Assembly (NCBI GenBank): GCA_018242685.1
Contig: JAFEBM010000050.1
Coordinates: 1-63,777 of the forward strand
Direction of reading: 5' to 3'
DNA length: 63,777 bases
From: Nitrospira sp.
GTDB taxonomy: Bacteria; Nitrospirota; Nitrospiria; Nitrospirales; Nitrospiraceae
Shown here: piece by piece, positions 54,957-63,600 of the stretch
Layout of the letters: the number at the start of each line of letters is the position of its first letter
Numbering within the stretch: position 1 is the first letter of the stretch
Notes under the pieces: generated by a model
What the model saw: only the letters and a program-made list of their open reading frames with translations
The model's database searches: none
What the model was told of the DNA's origin: nothing
Translations under genes and position numbers: made by a program

Positions 54957-55738
54957 TCGATCACTCGTTTCGCGTCAAACAGCCAATCAAGCGAGACGGT
55001 CTCGTTCGGTTTCACGGTGATATCCCGCTCTTGAGTTCCCAAGATCGGGTGCCAGGCCTTGATATGGTACGTGCCGGCGGGAAGGTCGTCGATGGCAAAC
55101 GATCCATTGAGGTCCGTGATTGCATAATATGGATTGTCGATCGCGTACCCCCAATTCTGCATGTAGGGATGCATGCCGCACTGCATGGTAAACACTTTTC
55201 GCCCTTTGACCAGTTTCACGATATCGGTGGTCCCGCTCTCATGCAGCGCAGGCCGATGGAGGACGATATCGACGCCTGCTTCATTGTACGCATACCCTTG
55301 AATATCGTGTAAAACCGGATCTCGATTGAACACCGTGACTCGACGCTTGTCGCTGACCACGGTGACGAAGGGCAGAAATTGACAAAGGCTTGCTTCCACT
55401 TCGGCATCGGTGAAGGTGAACGGCTTGCCTCTCTCGATACCTTCCACGACCACCACCACATCTTTGAGCCCGCCGTCCGGCCCGATAGTGATTTCCTTCA
55501 GGAGTCGATGCCCATTTCCATCCGACACAGCGCTGCAAAACTCTCGGTCCGGGGACCGACGCAGCTCGAACTCTTTCGGATCCAGCACGGTTCCGGTAAA
55601 CACGACCTTGCCCCGCACGACCGCGCCATTCTCCACAGCCCCTGATTCATACGCCCCGACATCTGCCTGAAATCCCGACATCAAGATAGCCGACACAGAG
55701 CCGGCCAGCCACAGTCCTCTCAGAAATGGTTGTCTCAT
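54953..55738 (-). CDS. Periplasmic cupredoxin with carboxypeptidase-regulatory-like domain
   Basis: 261 residues with a signal peptide (residues 1-29). A cupredoxin-like fold spans about 40-195 and has a candidate type 1 copper site: His144 (PVLHDIQ), Cys187, His190 and Met193 in CGMHPYM. A C-terminal beta domain (AITDLNGSFAIDDLPAGTYHIKAWHP) is like carboxypeptidase regulatory modules. It could be the electron acceptor or donor of the multicopper oxidase encoded upstream. I start at ATG 55738, which has GGAGGGG upstream; the frame runs 61 codons further without a site. The start lies 20 bases after the preceding gene's stop. Confidence 0.82.
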   Translation of the reverse strand: MRQPFLRGLWLAGSVSAILMSGFQADVGAYESGAVENGAVVRGKVVFTGTVLDPKEFELRRSPDREFCSAVSDGNGHRLLKEITIGPDGGLKDVVVVVEGIERGKPFTFTDAEVEASLCQFLPFVTVVSDKRRVTVFNRDPVLHDIQGYAYNEAGVDIVLHRPALHESGTTDIVKLVKGRKVFTMQCGMHPYMQNWGYAIDNPYYAITDLNGSFAIDDLPAGTYHIKAWHPILGTQERDITVKPNETVSLDWLFDAKRVIE

Positions 55739-55758
55739 AGACCCCTCCGGTCGCGCGC

Positions 55759-56373
55759 TCAATGTTGCGTACCTGCCGATTGATCGGCCGGATCCAATCG
55801 CTGCGGGAGTTCGAATAACAAGGGAGACTGCTTGGTGAAGATCAGTCGGCGAAACTCTTCCGACCACTTCTCCTGCTTGCTCACGGTCTTGATTGGAAAC
55901 CGTTGGGCCTTGGTTACCCATCGATAGTATTGGTGCGTGTGCCCGTTCCCTGCAACCGTGATTTCGAACAACTCCGTGGGATAGCCGTTCAGCGTTTCGT
56001 CCCCTACGAACTCCCGCAAGATTTCTCCTTCCATTTTCTCGCTCATTGTTAATCGATGATCGCTTGTCATCGGCTCCTCGACATATTGCCGCCGCCTCGA
56101 GAAGATCAGCCAGGCGGTCCCCAGATCCGCTCGCACGATGATCACGCTGGCGCTGCGCTGAGGTTGAGAAAACTCAAATCGCCAGCGATCGTCCTTGGCG
56201 TTGACATGGGCTGTGACAACCGACTCTCCGTTTCTTACGATTCGCTCGGCTGAAAAATCAAGTGCCGCCGCCGTCTGCGCCGTGCCGCTTGTAAGAATCG
56301 ACGCTAAGCAGATCGCGCATACCCGTGCTGATGTGCGCCGTCGAAGCACGTCCACGTATCGTTGGTACAGCAT
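55759..56373 (-). CDS. Periplasmic protein, possible LolA/LppX- or DUF4412-like fold
   Basis: 204 residues: N-terminal helix (ARVCAICLASILTSGTAQTAAA) and a body of alternating strands (FSAERIVRNGESVVTAHVNAKDDRWRFEF, ASVIIVRADLGTAWLIFSRRRQYVE, GYPTELFEITVAGNGHTHQYYRWVTK) that recalls outer-membrane lipoprotein-sorting/DUF4412 proteins. I begin at ATG 56373 because the longer GTG frame (56436) starts inside the hairpin at 56418-56451. It is second in the oxidase operon and may help assemble or anchor a partner. Confidence 0.68.
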   Translation of the reverse strand: MLYQRYVDVLRRRTSARVCAICLASILTSGTAQTAAALDFSAERIVRNGESVVTAHVNAKDDRWRFEFSQPQRSASVIIVRADLGTAWLIFSRRRQYVEEPMTSDHRLTMSEKMEGEILREFVGDETLNGYPTELFEITVAGNGHTHQYYRWVTKAQRFPIKTVSKQEKWSEEFRRLIFTKQSPLLFELPQRLDPADQSAGTQH

Positions 56374-56417
56374 GGATGAGATGGGATTCAAGGCATCGTT
56401 CGCAGTGGACAAGGAAT

Positions 56418-56451
56418 GGGGGGATCCGGCCCTCACAACCGGATTCCCCCC
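56418..56451 (-). terminator. Strong hairpin after the multicopper oxidase gene
   Basis: GGGGGGATCCGG (56418-56429) pairs with CCGGATTCCCCCC (56439-56451) around a nine-base loop with one bulge. It lies 26-59 bases beyond the oxidase stop. No T-run follows, so it may attenuate rather than fully stop transcription into the downstream genes. Confidence 0.6.
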
Positions 56452-56476
56452 TCGACCATTCGGTCTCCCCTGAGGC

Positions 56477-59400
56477 CTACTTGGCCTGTATGGACACCGG
56501 TATGGATTTCGCGGACGATCGCTCTTCAGCCTGCTGAGTGGCCGGGGCCTGACCGCTTAACGGCAGGATCGCACGGCTGTCGCGGTCCAAGACCTTCAGC
56601 ATGCCCCACTGCCCGGCATCAAGATACCCAGGTCGCTGGTTGAGCCAGAGATAGTCGCCTGCCACACCGTTCGGCCCACCGGCTCCACCGTGCAACCAGG
56701 CATTGATGATTTCGGATCCGCCGAACTCCATGGTGCTGACGAGATCCGCTCCGGCCAAATAGGGCTCGTGCTTCCATTCATGGCCCGACACGCTGAACAA
56801 CTGCACCTGCTCGCTGAAGGCGCCCAGGACGTGAATGACGACCGGATCGCCGACGTGCGCCGCGATAGTCGGCGTCACCGGCTGATCTCCCGTCTTCACG
56901 CAGGCGAACACTTCGCTGTAGGCGCAGCCTTTCTCGGTCCGGTAATCAGTCGGCTCCGACCGATAGTTGACCGCCGTCACACCGGCCACCTTCTGGATGT
57001 ACGGCATGAAGCTCGTGCCGATGATGTTGTCTTCATCCTGGAAGAGCAACGCGAATGACCGGTAGTTCTGCCGGTTTTGATTCTCAGGCCTGGTCCGATC
57101 GACGATGACGTCCGCTCTCCAAGAACTCTTTTGGCTCAAGTCTTCGCCGCTGACCGGATCGCGGTACTGCGACCCCTTCGGTCCGATGATGACCGCGCCG
57201 AAGAGTCCGTTCCGCGGATTCTCGATCACGTTGCCCCAATCCTGGATCAACGCCGCGTTTTCCCCGAATTCCGGATGGGCGTAGAACGTGTAGATCCGGC
57301 CCTGACCCGGCGAGACCGTCTGATCGCCGGGGTTGTTACCGGCGTTGATGCCCATGGACTCTTTCGGATCGTATGCCAGATTGTCCACATGGAATCCGGC
57401 TCGGTCCTTGGCCATCTCGTTCTTGAGATTGACCTTGATGCAGTCGCCGACGTTCACGTGGAGCGTCAGCGGACTCGGCTCAAGACCGCCCGAAGCCACC
57501 TTCGTCTTTTCGCCTTCGAGCACATACATCTTTCCGCTCTCGTTGCCGAATACCATCTTCCGTTCAAGATCCACCTCTATCACGCCGGGCGTTCCTTTGT
57601 TGTAACGGATCGCCTTATCGATGGCGGCGACGTTGAAGCTCTTCACCGGAGCGTCGGCCGGACAGACCGACTTGGCCGACTGTGGAATCTCTTTCCGACC
57701 CGGCAAGGGTTGTAACGTACCGTCCGCCTTGTCCAAGATTCGGAAGAGTCCCCAACTGCCTTCCGCAAAATGCGACGCGCGACCGCTGTGGTACATATAG
57801 TCGCCCGCCATCTGTTGCGGCCCGCCTGCGGCCGGGATGGCCGCGTCATACCGTTCCCCGATCACCACGTGCAGCGTGCTCCGTGGGATGGAGTTCTTGC
57901 TGTAACGTTCCATCGGGAACCAGTGCCCGCTGATGTGCCAGGAATGGACTTCGTTCGCCGATGCTTCGAGGAGCCTGACCACCACCGGGTCGCCTAAATA
58001 CGCTCTCAGCATCGGGGTCTCCGGATCTCCGTGAATCGCGCTGCTGAATAACTTCGATGGGTCCGGGTTGTTCGCCAACCGCACCGACAAGGGCTCTACC
58101 CGCATGTTGTAGCCGCCTCCGGTGGTCGCTTCGCCGCCGTTCAGGAACTTCATCGGCGACAGATTGAGTCTGGCCGGATAGACCGCCGAGGGCGTGCCGT
58201 CCACGGAGATCGCTCCGACTCTGACTTGTGGGTTGTCGGCTGTGATCAGTTCCGCCGCGCGAGGATTGGAATCCATGACGTGTGTCACGATTTCACGGAA
58301 GGAGCCACGGATATGCGCGGACACCGGTTCGGTCGTGTGGATATCGGCGACCGGCCCGCTGCGCAGTTCCTTGCCGGTTACCGGATCGTGATAGGTGGAC
58401 CGTGGTGGTTCGGCGATGAAGGAGGCGTACTGGCCGTGACCCCACGAGTCGAGTCCATACACATGGTCGTGCCAGAACGTCGTGCCGAAGTCGGCGTCCA
58501 CATACCAGCGCTCGCGAATCCATTCGACTGAGGCGATCTCGCCCTTCTTATGGTGATACTTCAACGGGCGCTCGAACGTGATGTGGTTGCCGTCGATCTT
58601 GCTGATCCGGGCCGATTCAAACCGGCCCACTTCGTCCATTCCCACACCGAGTTCGGTCTTCAGGTGAAAGCGCGATGCATTCTTGACCGTGATGGTCGTC
58701 GCCCCCTTCGCCGCATCGGCTTCGATCGTCGTATTCATCGGCACGGGCATCCCCTTGCCGGGATGCTCGTCCTTTAGAATCGTGAAGGGTCGCAGCGACA
58801 TCTCGTAGGAGAAGCCGATGATCGGCCCGTCGGACGCCTGCGTGTCGAACTGGAACATGTGCGGGTGCAGGTTCGTCTTGCTGGAGAACCCTTGCCGCTG
58901 GTCGTCCTTCAACTCGCTCTTGTAGACCACGTCAATGCAATCCTGCACGTTCCCGCGGATCACCAACGGCATCTGCTTGGCAGGATTTTTCCGGACCTCC
59001 TGTTCCTCTTCATGCAACACATACAGCAAGCCGTCCGGATCGACGATCGCCGGTGTCTTGGCGGTCGCTCGCTTCAGCGTGATCGGCAACGTGATGGCGT
59101 GGATGTTGAAATACTTCAGCGGCGCCCCTTCAGGGCAGAGGCTCCAAGGTCCCTGCTCGCCCGGTTTCGCCGGCTCGGTCGAATTGCTGCCGTCATCCCT
59201 ACGATGGATCGGCTCCAGCCACGGCGCGCCGCTGTGGCTCGGCGCGAACGGCACTCGACGGCCGAGGTGCGGACGGAGCCACGGCCAGGACAGTTTCCCG
59301 CTTCGCGAATCGAAGAGGATCTCTTGGCGCTTGCCCGGCGTGGACGATTTGTAGTTCGCCCACTCATACCCGGTCTCCGGCTCGGTGAGCGCCTTGGCGC

Positions 59401-61234
59401 CGTCCCAAGCCCAATCGTTCACCGTCGAATCGTAGGCCAGCGTCTGTTCCTTCTCGGTGTTCTTGTGCCCCGGCTTGCCCTGCGGCGGCACCTGCATTTC
59501 CACCCAATCCTTGATCGACACCTTGGCCGGATTGGCCTTCCAATCGGTCTTATCCTTGGTGATCTCGAACTTCTTGCCGCCGTACCAATCAACCGTCGTG
59601 CCGACCAGCTTGTCGCTCGTCGTGCCCGTCTTCATGCGGCCGGCCCTATCGGGTAGTTCCACCAACGGCTTCATCACGTCGGTCTGGAAACCCGGTGACT
59701 GTAGGGTGTTGTACACGCGCCAGAAGCCCCACATGCCCGTCACGTAATGCTGCGGGATGTGGCAATGGAATACGAACTCGCCGGCCAGCGCCTGCAATCC
59801 TCCTGAACCGCCCTCGATCACCTGATCGTACACCTCCGTTGGTCCGATGGATTGCACGTCCACCCGATCGGAGCTGTCGCTGATCAGCGGGAACTTCACC
59901 GGCCCATTGCTGGAAGCCGCGAAATCAAGGTTGCTGTTCCCCGGCTGGCGCGCCCAGCGGATGGACCCGCCGTGCAGATGGTGGGAGTGGACGATTTCCG
60001 AGCCGCCGGCCATGCGGAACTTGGCCGGATCACCGAGATAAGACCGGGGAATGGTCGTGGCCGGGTCGCCGAACGTGTAGGACCCGTATCCCATAGATTC
60101 ATCGCCATAGAAGCCCATGTGGGCTTGGAGTTCGATCCGTACACCGTGCGGTTCACTGCGATAGTTCAGCAGCCGTGCGCCAGGTCGATAGGAATCGGTG
60201 TGCGGGTCGCGCTGCGGCAGCATTTCGCCCTTCTTGTTCAAGAGCCGGAAGGCTTCGTCCCCGGCCTCGTGGTAGAAGATTGCGAATTCGCGGAAATCCG
60301 CGCCGTTCGGATCTTCGATCATCGCTTCCCAGCCGCTCGCCATCGGCTTGCCGTCGAAGGGGCTCAAGTACCGGGAGCCGCGCGGCTCCACGACAAGCAT
60401 GCCGATCAAGCCCTGATTGAACTGCTCGCGCGAGGCGTGGGAGCGGAAGAACCGCGCCCCTTCCTGCGTCTCAGGCTTGATGTACCACTCAAAGCTCTGC
60501 TCCTTCCCTGCCGCCACTGTCGTGTCCGGATTCGAGGGAGTCGCCGGTCTGCCTGTGGCGCTCACAACCATTGACGACCCGTTGATGACGAGATTCGTCG
60601 GCTCATCGTTGATCTGGTTGTGGAGCGTCATCTTGAGGCAGTCACCCTGATTGGCCCGGATGACGAGCGGTTGAATCACATCGCCCTGCAAACCGTTCGA
60701 GATCGCGCCGGGGTCATTCTCCTTTTCACGCGCCTCTCTATTGACTGTTTCCTCTCCTCGCACCTTCTCGACATTCTCCGTCAGCGCGTACATGTAACCG
60801 GGAAAGTAGTCGAGGAACCGGCTCAACGTGATTTCGACGTTGAGCGCCGAGACATGATACTCCTTGACCGGCACGTTCGCCGGGCAGCGCGTCCCGTCGG
60901 CGACGGCCACCTTGGACGGATCCTCCGCAACAAGAAGCACGCCCTGCTGGAGCATGTGACTGTTGGCGCCACTGGCGTACCCGCCCTTCTCTCGTATGAA
61001 TTCCTGCTGCCGCTTGATCTCGTCCATCATGCGGTCGTGCAGGATCGACCCGCCTTCACGATAGATGACCTTTTGTGCCGACTTCTCTCCCGTATCTCCC
61101 TGATGGCCGTGTCGCTCTGCCGCGAATCCTATCGGCGCGAAGGCAAGGCTGCTCGCCAACGCCAGGCTCTGGAATCGCAGCATCGCGCCGGCTTTCCTCT
61201 GTCTCCGATTGTGTTCACACTGAGTGGACCTCAT
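56477..61234 (-). CDS. Giant multicopper oxidase with three repeated double-cupredoxin units
   Basis: 1585-residue exported oxidase. A long N-terminal region with a signal segment (MLRFQSLALASSLAFAPIGFA) is followed by three homologous units starting near 115, 697 and 1190, each opening with CPxxxPxKxF(N/H)xxAI and containing G(M/L)(M/L)YxL. Unit 1 ends with HSHHLHGG near 416 (the HxxHxH pattern) and HCHIPQHYVTGM near 489 (type 1 copper). Unit 2 supplies HPH (LHPHMFQF near 788) and HDH (WHDHVYG near 918), so the trinuclear site would form between units 1 and 2. Unit 3 keeps only HSWHISGHW near 1094 and degenerate later motifs. The size and the unit plan recall MnxG-type oxidases; Mn(II), Fe(II), Cu(I) or organic substrates are all possible. 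GGAGG lies seven bases before ATG 61234. Confidence 0.88.
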   Translation of the reverse strand: MRSTQCEHNRRQRKAGAMLRFQSLALASSLAFAPIGFAAERHGHQGDTGEKSAQKVIYREGGSILHDRMMDEIKRQQEFIREKGGYASGANSHMLQQGVLLVAEDPSKVAVADGTRCPANVPVKEYHVSALNVEITLSRFLDYFPGYMYALTENVEKVRGEETVNREAREKENDPGAISNGLQGDVIQPLVIRANQGDCLKMTLHNQINDEPTNLVINGSSMVVSATGRPATPSNPDTTVAAGKEQSFEWYIKPETQEGARFFRSHASREQFNQGLIGMLVVEPRGSRYLSPFDGKPMASGWEAMIEDPNGADFREFAIFYHEAGDEAFRLLNKKGEMLPQRDPHTDSYRPGARLLNYRSEPHGVRIELQAHMGFYGDESMGYGSYTFGDPATTIPRSYLGDPAKFRMAGGSEIVHSHHLHGGSIRWARQPGNSNLDFAASSNGPVKFPLISDSSDRVDVQSIGPTEVYDQVIEGGSGGLQALAGEFVFHCHIPQHYVTGMWGFWRVYNTLQSPGFQTDVMKPLVELPDRAGRMKTGTTSDKLVGTTVDWYGGKKFEITKDKTDWKANPAKVSIKDWVEMQVPPQGKPGHKNTEKEQTLAYDSTVNDWAWDGAKALTEPETGYEWANYKSSTPGKRQEILFDSRSGKLSWPWLRPHLGRRVPFAPSHSGAPWLEPIHRRDDGSNSTEPAKPGEQGPWSLCPEGAPLKYFNIHAITLPITLKRATAKTPAIVDPDGLLYVLHEEEQEVRKNPAKQMPLVIRGNVQDCIDVVYKSELKDDQRQGFSSKTNLHPHMFQFDTQASDGPIIGFSYEMSLRPFTILKDEHPGKGMPVPMNTTIEADAAKGATTITVKNASRFHLKTELGVGMDEVGRFESARISKIDGNHITFERPLKYHHKKGEIASVEWIRERWYVDADFGTTFWHDHVYGLDSWGHGQYASFIAEPPRSTYHDPVTGKELRSGPVADIHTTEPVSAHIRGSFREIVTHVMDSNPRAAELITADNPQVRVGAISVDGTPSAVYPARLNLSPMKFLNGGEATTGGGYNMRVEPLSVRLANNPDPSKLFSSAIHGDPETPMLRAYLGDPVVVRLLEASANEVHSWHISGHWFPMERYSKNSIPRSTLHVVIGERYDAAIPAAGGPQQMAGDYMYHSGRASHFAEGSWGLFRILDKADGTLQPLPGRKEIPQSAKSVCPADAPVKSFNVAAIDKAIRYNKGTPGVIEVDLERKMVFGNESGKMYVLEGEKTKVASGGLEPSPLTLHVNVGDCIKVNLKNEMAKDRAGFHVDNLAYDPKESMGINAGNNPGDQTVSPGQGRIYTFYAHPEFGENAALIQDWGNVIENPRNGLFGAVIIGPKGSQYRDPVSGEDLSQKSSWRADVIVDRTRPENQNRQNYRSFALLFQDEDNIIGTSFMPYIQKVAGVTAVNYRSEPTDYRTEKGCAYSEVFACVKTGDQPVTPTIAAHVGDPVVIHVLGAFSEQVQLFSVSGHEWKHEPYLAGADLVSTMEFGGSEIINAWLHGGAGGPNGVAGDYLWLNQRPGYLDAGQWGMLKVLDRDSRAILPLSGQAPATQQAEERSSAKSIPVSIQAK

Positions 61235-61953
61235 ATCTCGGCCTCCTCTCCCTGGTGTACTCGCCTCATCCGGCGGTTTGTTGATATCTGTTCATTGACG
61301 ATCATTTCCCTCATCCTCTCTTCATCATTGCCGTTGGGTGGAACCCGGCCTCCGAACAACTTCCGACCTCGATTCTCAGGAGGGTTAAGAGCTGGTGAAG
61401 GGTTCCTTCTTGCGAAGGAATGGGTCATTCGGAGGCCGGTCCAAAATCACCCAAAACCCTCACCAGCACTTCTTTCGGAGGGCAATCGTCGTGCCTTCCC
61501 ACAGCAACATGCCGATCCGCACTGATTCTTTCGTTGTGACGCGAAGTTGCAAAATGATCGGCTGTGAAGAAGGAATCATTTCGATTTGAGGAATTCTTCT
61601 ACGAAATGAGACACCAACGGAGATCTCGATGTGTGTATGAAAGGAAATCAAAGCGTTGCGCTGTCTAAGACCTTAGACAGCGTCTATCATGAAACTGAGG
61701 CATGACGGGGCAATGCGAAGCGTCAAGTGGGAGTAGCTTCCGCCTTGGGCTTTTCATAGATGGACTATCTGTTCGGCTGAGAGAGGAGACGAGCTGTCGG
61801 ATAGAATTCGTTAGTTTGCAGCTCTTATGGCGGGCATCGACGCATGAGTGCCACCATATGATGAGGGCGGCCAATAGAAACGACGATCACCGCCCTTCAG
61901 CATGTGGAAGACAACCTATCTGTTCCTGATGCCGTCTTGTGATTCCAGTGTCT
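61235..61953. other. Intergenic region with a hairpin, upstream of the copper operon
   Basis: About 720 bases with no gene that I can support. The copper operon promoter should be in the left part. At 61659-61682 there is a perfect 10-base inverted repeat, CGCTGTCTAA, a four-base GACC loop, and TTAGACAGCG; it lacks a T-run, so an operator is as plausible as a terminator. Short frames on both strands have no convincing ribosome binding sites. Confidence 0.5.
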
Positions 61954-62652
61954 CTAGAAACCGATAGCCCCATAGACGCCGGCGGTCCAGAAATTGTTCA
62001 CCGTGTTGGTTTGATTGGAAGCCAGATGAAATCGGCTGTCGAGACCCAGCCACAACTCTTTCCACACGCGAAACTCAGCGCCCCCGCCGAACTGAACTCC
62101 GATGTCCAAGTAGTTGATCTGACTGGACGTCGGGCTGATGACGTGGAAATCCAACCCGGCCGGAATGACCCAGGGTTGGAAATCAGTCCCCTGTCGGAAC
62201 TTCACCTTGGGCGAGACGCTCACGGTCAGCATGGTCAGTTGCACCTTGCTCAGACCGCCATTACTCACCCCCGTCACACCGGTGGTATCCCCATTCGCGA
62301 CGTTGTTGGACGCCCACCTTTTGAATTCCAATCCGATCTCGCCCACAACCGCGATACCCTTAGCCATGCCCCACAGATCTCTGGTGACCATGAGATCCGT
62401 TCCACCGCCGATGTAATAGCCGAACGACCCATCGTTCTTACCGACAGCGCCATGGCCATCGGTGATCAACTCACCTCCCCGATCGCTTGTGAGCCCGGCA
62501 GCACCACCGCGAAAGAACACGCGGTTGCCTGTCGACGTTGTCTCTGCCGTTTCCTCGGCTGAAGCAGGCCATCCACCGCCTACAGCGAACGCTGCGGCGA
62601 GTAAAACCGCGACGAACCTCGCTCCGATCCTGCCGCTCTTCCAAATCTCCAT
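61954..62652 (-). CDS. Outer-membrane beta-barrel-like protein
   Basis: 232 residues with a signal peptide (ARFVAVLLAAAFAVGGGWPASA) and a chain of alternating strands ending in NFWTAGVYGAIGF, with terminal Phe, as in small outer-membrane barrels (OmpW/OprF-N type shape, no clear family). GAGGAG lies about eight bases before ATG 62652. It is downstream of the Cys-rich gene on the same strand and separate from the copper operon. Confidence 0.72.
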   Translation of the reverse strand: MEIWKSGRIGARFVAVLLAAAFAVGGGWPASAEETAETTSTGNRVFFRGGAAGLTSDRGGELITDGHGAVGKNDGSFGYYIGGGTDLMVTRDLWGMAKGIAVVGEIGLEFKRWASNNVANGDTTGVTGVSNGGLSKVQLTMLTVSVSPKVKFRQGTDFQPWVIPAGLDFHVISPTSSQINYLDIGVQFGGGAEFRVWKELWLGLDSRFHLASNQTNTVNNFWTAGVYGAIGF

Positions 62653-62837
62653 TGATGCACTCCTCTCCGGTTACGCATCGAGGAGCACGGCCCTCCTTCG
62701 AGCAATCAGCTGACAGATACCCGACTCTCTGTGGTGTCAGCCTGGTGAATAATCAATCCCTTCCATCGTCTCAGACCCACTAGATTCTTACATCGCGACC
62801 CACTCGACTTGGCCCCGCTCAACCGGAACTCGTTCGT

Positions 62838-63413
62838 TCACGCGCCCGACTTCTCTATGCGCAGGTTCGGACACCAATCCACTTCCGCGTGGCGCGCCAG
62901 TTCCAGGAGCTGCATCGGGACCGGACCGGCATGCCGACCGCGCGAGACTCCCACACATCGTGAACAAATAAACTGGCAGTGGGACACACAAGATCGATCA
63001 GGACATCCGCCATCAGCACCCACTTTGGCCGACTGCCGAAGACAATAGGCAACCGGGTCCGGGGCATCGAGACTCCGGCGATAACAGAGGAGGGCGACAT
63101 AGAAATTTATGCGGCTCCGGACGGATCTACCGTCCAGCGTGATCCGGACATCGTGCAGGTCCCAGGCTTCCTCGATCAGCCGTACAACGGGCTCGGCCGA
63201 TTTTGGAAAATCCTCGAAGAGGGCGACGTACAACGCCCCCTGTTCATCGGCCTCTACGTCGCAAGTCGGCGCCATTCGGACCAGCCTGAGCAAAGCCGGA
63301 GCGTCGACGACTTGCGCCTCAGGAATGGCGATTGAAAGACGCACCGCCGGCTCCTGCGAGGAACTGTAATGTTGGATGATTCGAGATGAACCGATCGAGA
63401 ATAAGGCATTCAT
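62838..63413 (-). CDS. Cys-rich hypothetical protein
   Basis: About 190 residues from ATG 63413. The first half has alternating strands and helices (VRLSIAIPEAQVVDAPALLRLVRM, ALYVALFEDFPKSAEPVVRLIEEAWDLHDVRI). The second half is Cys-rich: YCLRQSAKVGADGGCPDRSC, then CQFICSRC and a late WCPNL, a pattern suited to a zinc or iron-sulfur cluster. No signal peptide. ATG 63413 has no ribosome binding site, while the overlapping frame starting at 63510 has a strong one; the true gene may begin there and change frame near 63370-63413. Confidence 0.65.
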   Translation of the reverse strand: MNALFSIGSSRIIQHYSSSQEPAVRLSIAIPEAQVVDAPALLRLVRMAPTCDVEADEQGALYVALFEDFPKSAEPVVRLIEEAWDLHDVRITLDGRSVRSRINFYVALLCYRRSLDAPDPVAYCLRQSAKVGADGGCPDRSCVSHCQFICSRCVGVSRGRHAGPVPMQLLELARHAEVDWCPNLRIEKSGA

Positions 63414-63510
63414 TCTGTTCCCAATAGGTCCGCGCTGACTGCGCAAGATCCACCTCAGTCAACACACGATTCAGAGTTCCTTCCACCTCATTCATCGTCC
63501 GGCATTGCAT
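63319..63510 (-). CDS. Short overlapping frame, possible true N-terminus of the Cys-rich protein
   Basis: 63 codons starting MQCRTMNEVEGTLNRVLTEV with AGGAGG four bases before ATG 63510. The first 40 residues are a plausible helical N-terminus (DLAQSARTYWEQNECLILDRF). The last 23 overlap the Cys-rich gene in another frame. Either this is a short coupled gene or the 5' part of one gene split by a frameshift. Confidence 0.5.
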   Translation of the reverse strand: MQCRTMNEVEGTLNRVLTEVDLAQSARTYWEQNECLILDRFISNHPTLQFLAGAGGASFNRHS

Positions 63511-63570
63511 GGAACCTCCTCTATTTCGAGATCGATCTGGCCGTAAACCCGCCCGCCCCGCATAGAAAAT

Positions 63571-63600
63571 GAGGGGGCCACTCTCACCTGTGGCCCCCTC
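63571..63600. terminator. GC-rich perfect hairpin
   Basis: GAGGGGGCCAC (63571-63581), an eight-base loop, and GTGGCCCCCTC (63590-63600), a perfect 11-base stem. It lies upstream of the strong ribosome binding site of the 63510 frame on the minus strand. It could end a gene read from the right edge or, less likely, regulate the Cys-rich gene. No T-run is visible. Confidence 0.5.

Noticed and set aside
56374..56436. GTG start for the periplasmic protein after the multicopper oxidase
   Set aside because: It lies inside the strong hairpin at 56418-56451; the ATG at 56373 starts just before the hydrophobic N-terminal helix.
58859..59656. 265-codon plus-strand frame inside the multicopper oxidase
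   Set aside because: It is antisense to a gene with intact copper motifs; the Arg/Leu-rich composition is typical of an opposite-strand shadow.
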